A DNA stretch of 8,844 nucleotides, from positions 1 through 8,844 of the forward strand of contig CATPAM010000210.1 of the NCBI GenBank assembly GCA_955651735.1, given 5' to 3'. Of the stretch, positions 7,287-8,844 are shown in pieces (positions within the stretch are counted from its first letter, which is position 1; each line of letters begins with the position of its first letter). The DNA is from Candidatus Acidiferrales bacterium. Its GTDB lineage: Bacteria; Acidobacteriota; Terriglobia; Acidiferrales; UBA7541. A program made the translations under genes and the position numbers. Under the pieces are notes generated by a model that worked only from the letters and a program-made list of their open reading frames with translations, was not told the DNA's origin and did not search any database.

Positions 7287-7315
7287 GGGACCGGCGCACC
7301 CCTGGCGCCGGTCCC
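7287..7315 (+). terminator. GC-rich hairpin after phoU, probable terminator
   Basis: GGGACCGGCGC (7287-7297) and GCGCCGGTCCC (7305-7315) form a perfect 11-bp stem with a 7-nt loop, starting 24 bp after the phoU stop. The following sequence is a pyrimidine tract (TCCTCCTCCCTCC) rather than a run of T, so this is an imperfect intrinsic terminator. It could also act as an mRNA 3'-end stabiliser. It separates phoU from the phosphoesterase gene. Confidence 0.7.
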
Positions 7316-7401
7316 TCCTCCTCCCTCCTGGTTTCGCCGTCACCGTCTCGGCGTCGCGAGTTACTAGTCGGACTTCCGGAAGCGCGCGAAGACGCGCCGC
7401 A

Positions 7402-7410
7402 TGGTAAACT
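7402..7410 (+). promoter_or_regulatory. Extended -10 promoter element for the phosphoesterase gene
   Basis: TGG followed by TAAACT (7405-7410) is a good extended -10. Transcription would start near 7417, about 20 nt before the GTG start and just upstream of the ribosome binding site. This placement also argues against an ATG at 7414 as the translation start. No clear -35 and no Pho-box-like repeat array is seen upstream. Confidence 0.55.
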
Positions 7411-7423
7411 TAGATGTTTGGCT

Positions 7424-7430
7424 GGAGGGG
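7424..7430 (+). promoter_or_regulatory. Ribosome binding site that fixes the phosphoesterase start
   Basis: GGAGGGG with a 7-nt spacer to GTG 7438. The in-frame ATG at 7414 lies upstream of this site and at or before the predicted transcription start, so GTG 7438 is preferred. Confidence 0.8.
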
Positions 7431-7437
7431 AATTTCT

Positions 7438-8826
7438 GTGAACTGGAGCTGGTTTCTGCGCAGTGGTGCTATCGCGTTGACGCTTCTTACCTTGCTGTTC
7501 TTTTCTCAGCGCTTTTGGTATCGCTGCGTCTGGCGTACTACCGCCAATTGGCGCATCGCCTGGCTCCGCGTCGCGGTGCGCATCGTCTATGTAACCGTGT
7601 TGGTTCTGATTATCGGCTCGGCGGTCGATGGATTTCGCATCGGCTACCGCCACCACTTGATTCCCGATGCCAAAATCACGATGCTCGCGGGTCTGTGGTT
7701 TACCAGCGCGCTCTTCGCCTATTTCGCGGTGAAGCTGGTTCGCGTCATCGAGCGCCTCTGGGCTTCCCTGCGCTCTGTTGCGCGGCGCCACTCCGCGCTG
7801 AGCTCTTGGCCGGCCTCCATTACGTCAAACGCGGCGCCGGCAACGCGCGGCCCTGCTGGGGTTGCCGAACTGCTCCCCGACCCTTCGCGCCGCTACTTCT
7901 TCCGCACCGCCTCCGCTTTGGCTGGCGCTGTACCTTTCCTCAGCGTGGTCTATGGTTTCGCCGCCGAGCGCCTGGACTATCGCATCCGCCGCGTCGAAGT
8001 CCCCACCGCCAATTTGCCGCCCGCTCTCGACGGCCTGAAAATCGTCCAGCTTAGCGACATTCACCTCAGTGGCAGCATGAGCCGTGCGGATGTGCGCCGC
8101 GCGGTGGACATGGCCAACGATCTGGGTGCCGATGTTGCCGTCGTCACCGGAGATTTCATCACCGGAGCCGCGGACCCGCTGGCCGATTGCATCGAGGAAA
8201 TTAGCCAACTTCGCGCACCCCTCGGCGTTTTCGGGTGCAACGGCAATCATGAAATTTATGCCCGCGCCGAAGATGCCGCGCAAGCGCTCTTTGCGCAAGG
8301 CGGCATGAAGTTGCTTCGCCGCGAAAATGTGCAACTTGCGTTTCGCGGCGCGCATTTCAATCTTCTCGGCGTCGATTACCAGCGCGAGCGTGCGCATAGT
8401 GGCCAGCGTCTGGAGATGCTTCCCGACCTGGCTCCCCTGGTTCGCCGCGACATGCCAAACATTTTGCTCTCGCACAATCCCAACACCTTTAATCGTGCTG
8501 CCGAGTTGGGCATTGAGCTATCGCTGGCTGGGCATACGCATGGCGGCCAAGTCCAGGTGGAAATCCTCGATCATCGCTTCAGTCCTGCGCGCTTTATCAC
8601 CGATTACATCGCCGGCGCGTACTTCCGGCCGCTCTCCATGCCCGCGACCAACCTCCGGGCGCTCAAGGAGGCAAACTATTCGGCGGACAATCAGGTTCCG
8701 CGGACTAGCCACGCCCAGCCGCCCCTCTCGGTGCTCTATGTCAACCGTGGACTAGGCACGGTCGGCGCCGCTGTGCGCCTCGGCGTTCCGCCCGAAATCA
8801 CGCTGATCACGCTACGCCGCGCGTGA
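7438..8826 (+). CDS. Membrane-anchored calcineurin-like metallophosphoesterase (YkuE-like)
   Basis: The 462-residue protein has three predicted membrane segments (~residues 7-23, 45-63, 81-101), a polar Ala/Ser/Arg-rich linker, then SRRYFFR at 150-156 followed by a hydrophobic stretch (~158-175) that looks like an internal Tat-type signal or fourth membrane segment. The catalytic domain follows, with the complete dimetal set: D207 and H209 (SDIHLS), D239 (TGDF), N270 and H271 (NGNHE), H346 (SHNP) and H366/H368 (GHTHGGQ). Bacillus YkuE is a Tat-exported enzyme of this family; an active site on the outer face of the membrane is therefore inferred. The conserved ending LYVNRGLGTVG...PPEITLITL is present, but ~30 extra polar residues lie between the YIAGAY block and it. 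The substrate cannot be told from sequence; phospholipid- or UDP-sugar-type phosphodiester activity is possible. The neighbouring pho genes suggest, but do not show, a phosphate link. It has its own promoter and ribosome binding site. Confidence 0.9.
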   Translation: MNWSWFLRSGAIALTLLTLLFFSQRFWYRCVWRTTANWRIAWLRVAVRIVYVTVLVLIIGSAVDGFRIGYRHHLIPDAKITMLAGLWFTSALFAYFAVKLVRVIERLWASLRSVARRHSALSSWPASITSNAAPATRGPAGVAELLPDPSRRYFFRTASALAGAVPFLSVVYGFAAERLDYRIRRVEVPTANLPPALDGLKIVQLSDIHLSGSMSRADVRRAVDMANDLGADVAVVTGDFITGAADPLADCIEEISQLRAPLGVFGCNGNHEIYARAEDAAQALFAQGGMKLLRRENVQLAFRGAHFNLLGVDYQRERAHSGQRLEMLPDLAPLVRRDMPNILLSHNPNTFNRAAELGIELSLAGHTHGGQVQVEILDHRFSPARFITDYIAGAYFRPLSMPATNLRALKEANYSADNQVPRTSHAQPPLSVLYVNRGLGTVGAAVRLGVPPEITLITLRRA

Positions 8827-8844
8827 GCGCATCGCTGCCGCTCC

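Noticed and set aside
7401..8054. 217-codon + strand frame overlapping the phosphoesterase start
   Set aside because: It is in a different frame from the conserved phosphoesterase, has no domain features, and ends within the catalytic domain sequence of the real gene.

Overview
The window is GC-rich (about 60% by eye), densely packed and transcribed on the + strand throughout. It reads as a stretch of ordinary bacterial chromosome. Gene style, the short SucA and the ACP-acyltransferase fusion remind me most of Acidobacteriota (Terriglobia-like), but that is an impression, not a database result. I see no phage, transposon, CRISPR, rRNA or tRNA signature.

Layout: (1) positions 1-956 hold the 3' part of a gene that begins before the window. 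Its visible product is an acyl-carrier-protein domain fused to a PlsC-type phospholipid acyltransferase. (2) 1025-3553 is sucA, the E1 component of 2-oxoglutarate dehydrogenase, lacking the usual N-terminal E2-docking segment. (3) 3741-6267 is a phoB-phoR two-component pair, overlapping by 11 bp. (4) 6415-7263 is phoU, separated from phoR by a 147-bp gap. (5) A GC-rich hairpin follows phoU at 7287-7315. (6) 7438-8826 encodes a membrane-anchored calcineurin-like metallophosphoesterase related to YkuE.

How the genes work together: PhoR senses phosphate status and phosphorylates PhoB; PhoU normally couples the Pst transporter to PhoR. No pstSCAB genes lie between phoR and phoU here. The most interesting signal is non-coding. 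Both the phoB and phoU upstream regions contain tandem units spaced exactly 11 bp apart with a TTCATC-like core, as expected for Pho boxes. The phoU array (three units, 6313-6345) sits just upstream of a candidate -10, and its first unit begins GTTCACC, the core known from Streptomyces PHO boxes. The phoB array has four units (3568-3611). This suggests a self-regulated phosphate-starvation locus.

Three other intergenic regions (before sucA, phoB and the phosphoesterase) share a similar extended -10-like motif. I corrected three starts from longer open frames: phoB to ATG 3741, phoU to ATG 6415 (GGAGGG, 7-nt spacer) and the phosphoesterase to GTG 7438 (GGAGGGG, 7-nt spacer). I did not find a clearly new biological system. 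The points most worth a second look are the Pho-box arrays, the fused acyltransferase with its shifted active-site spacing, and the unusual architecture of the phosphoesterase.
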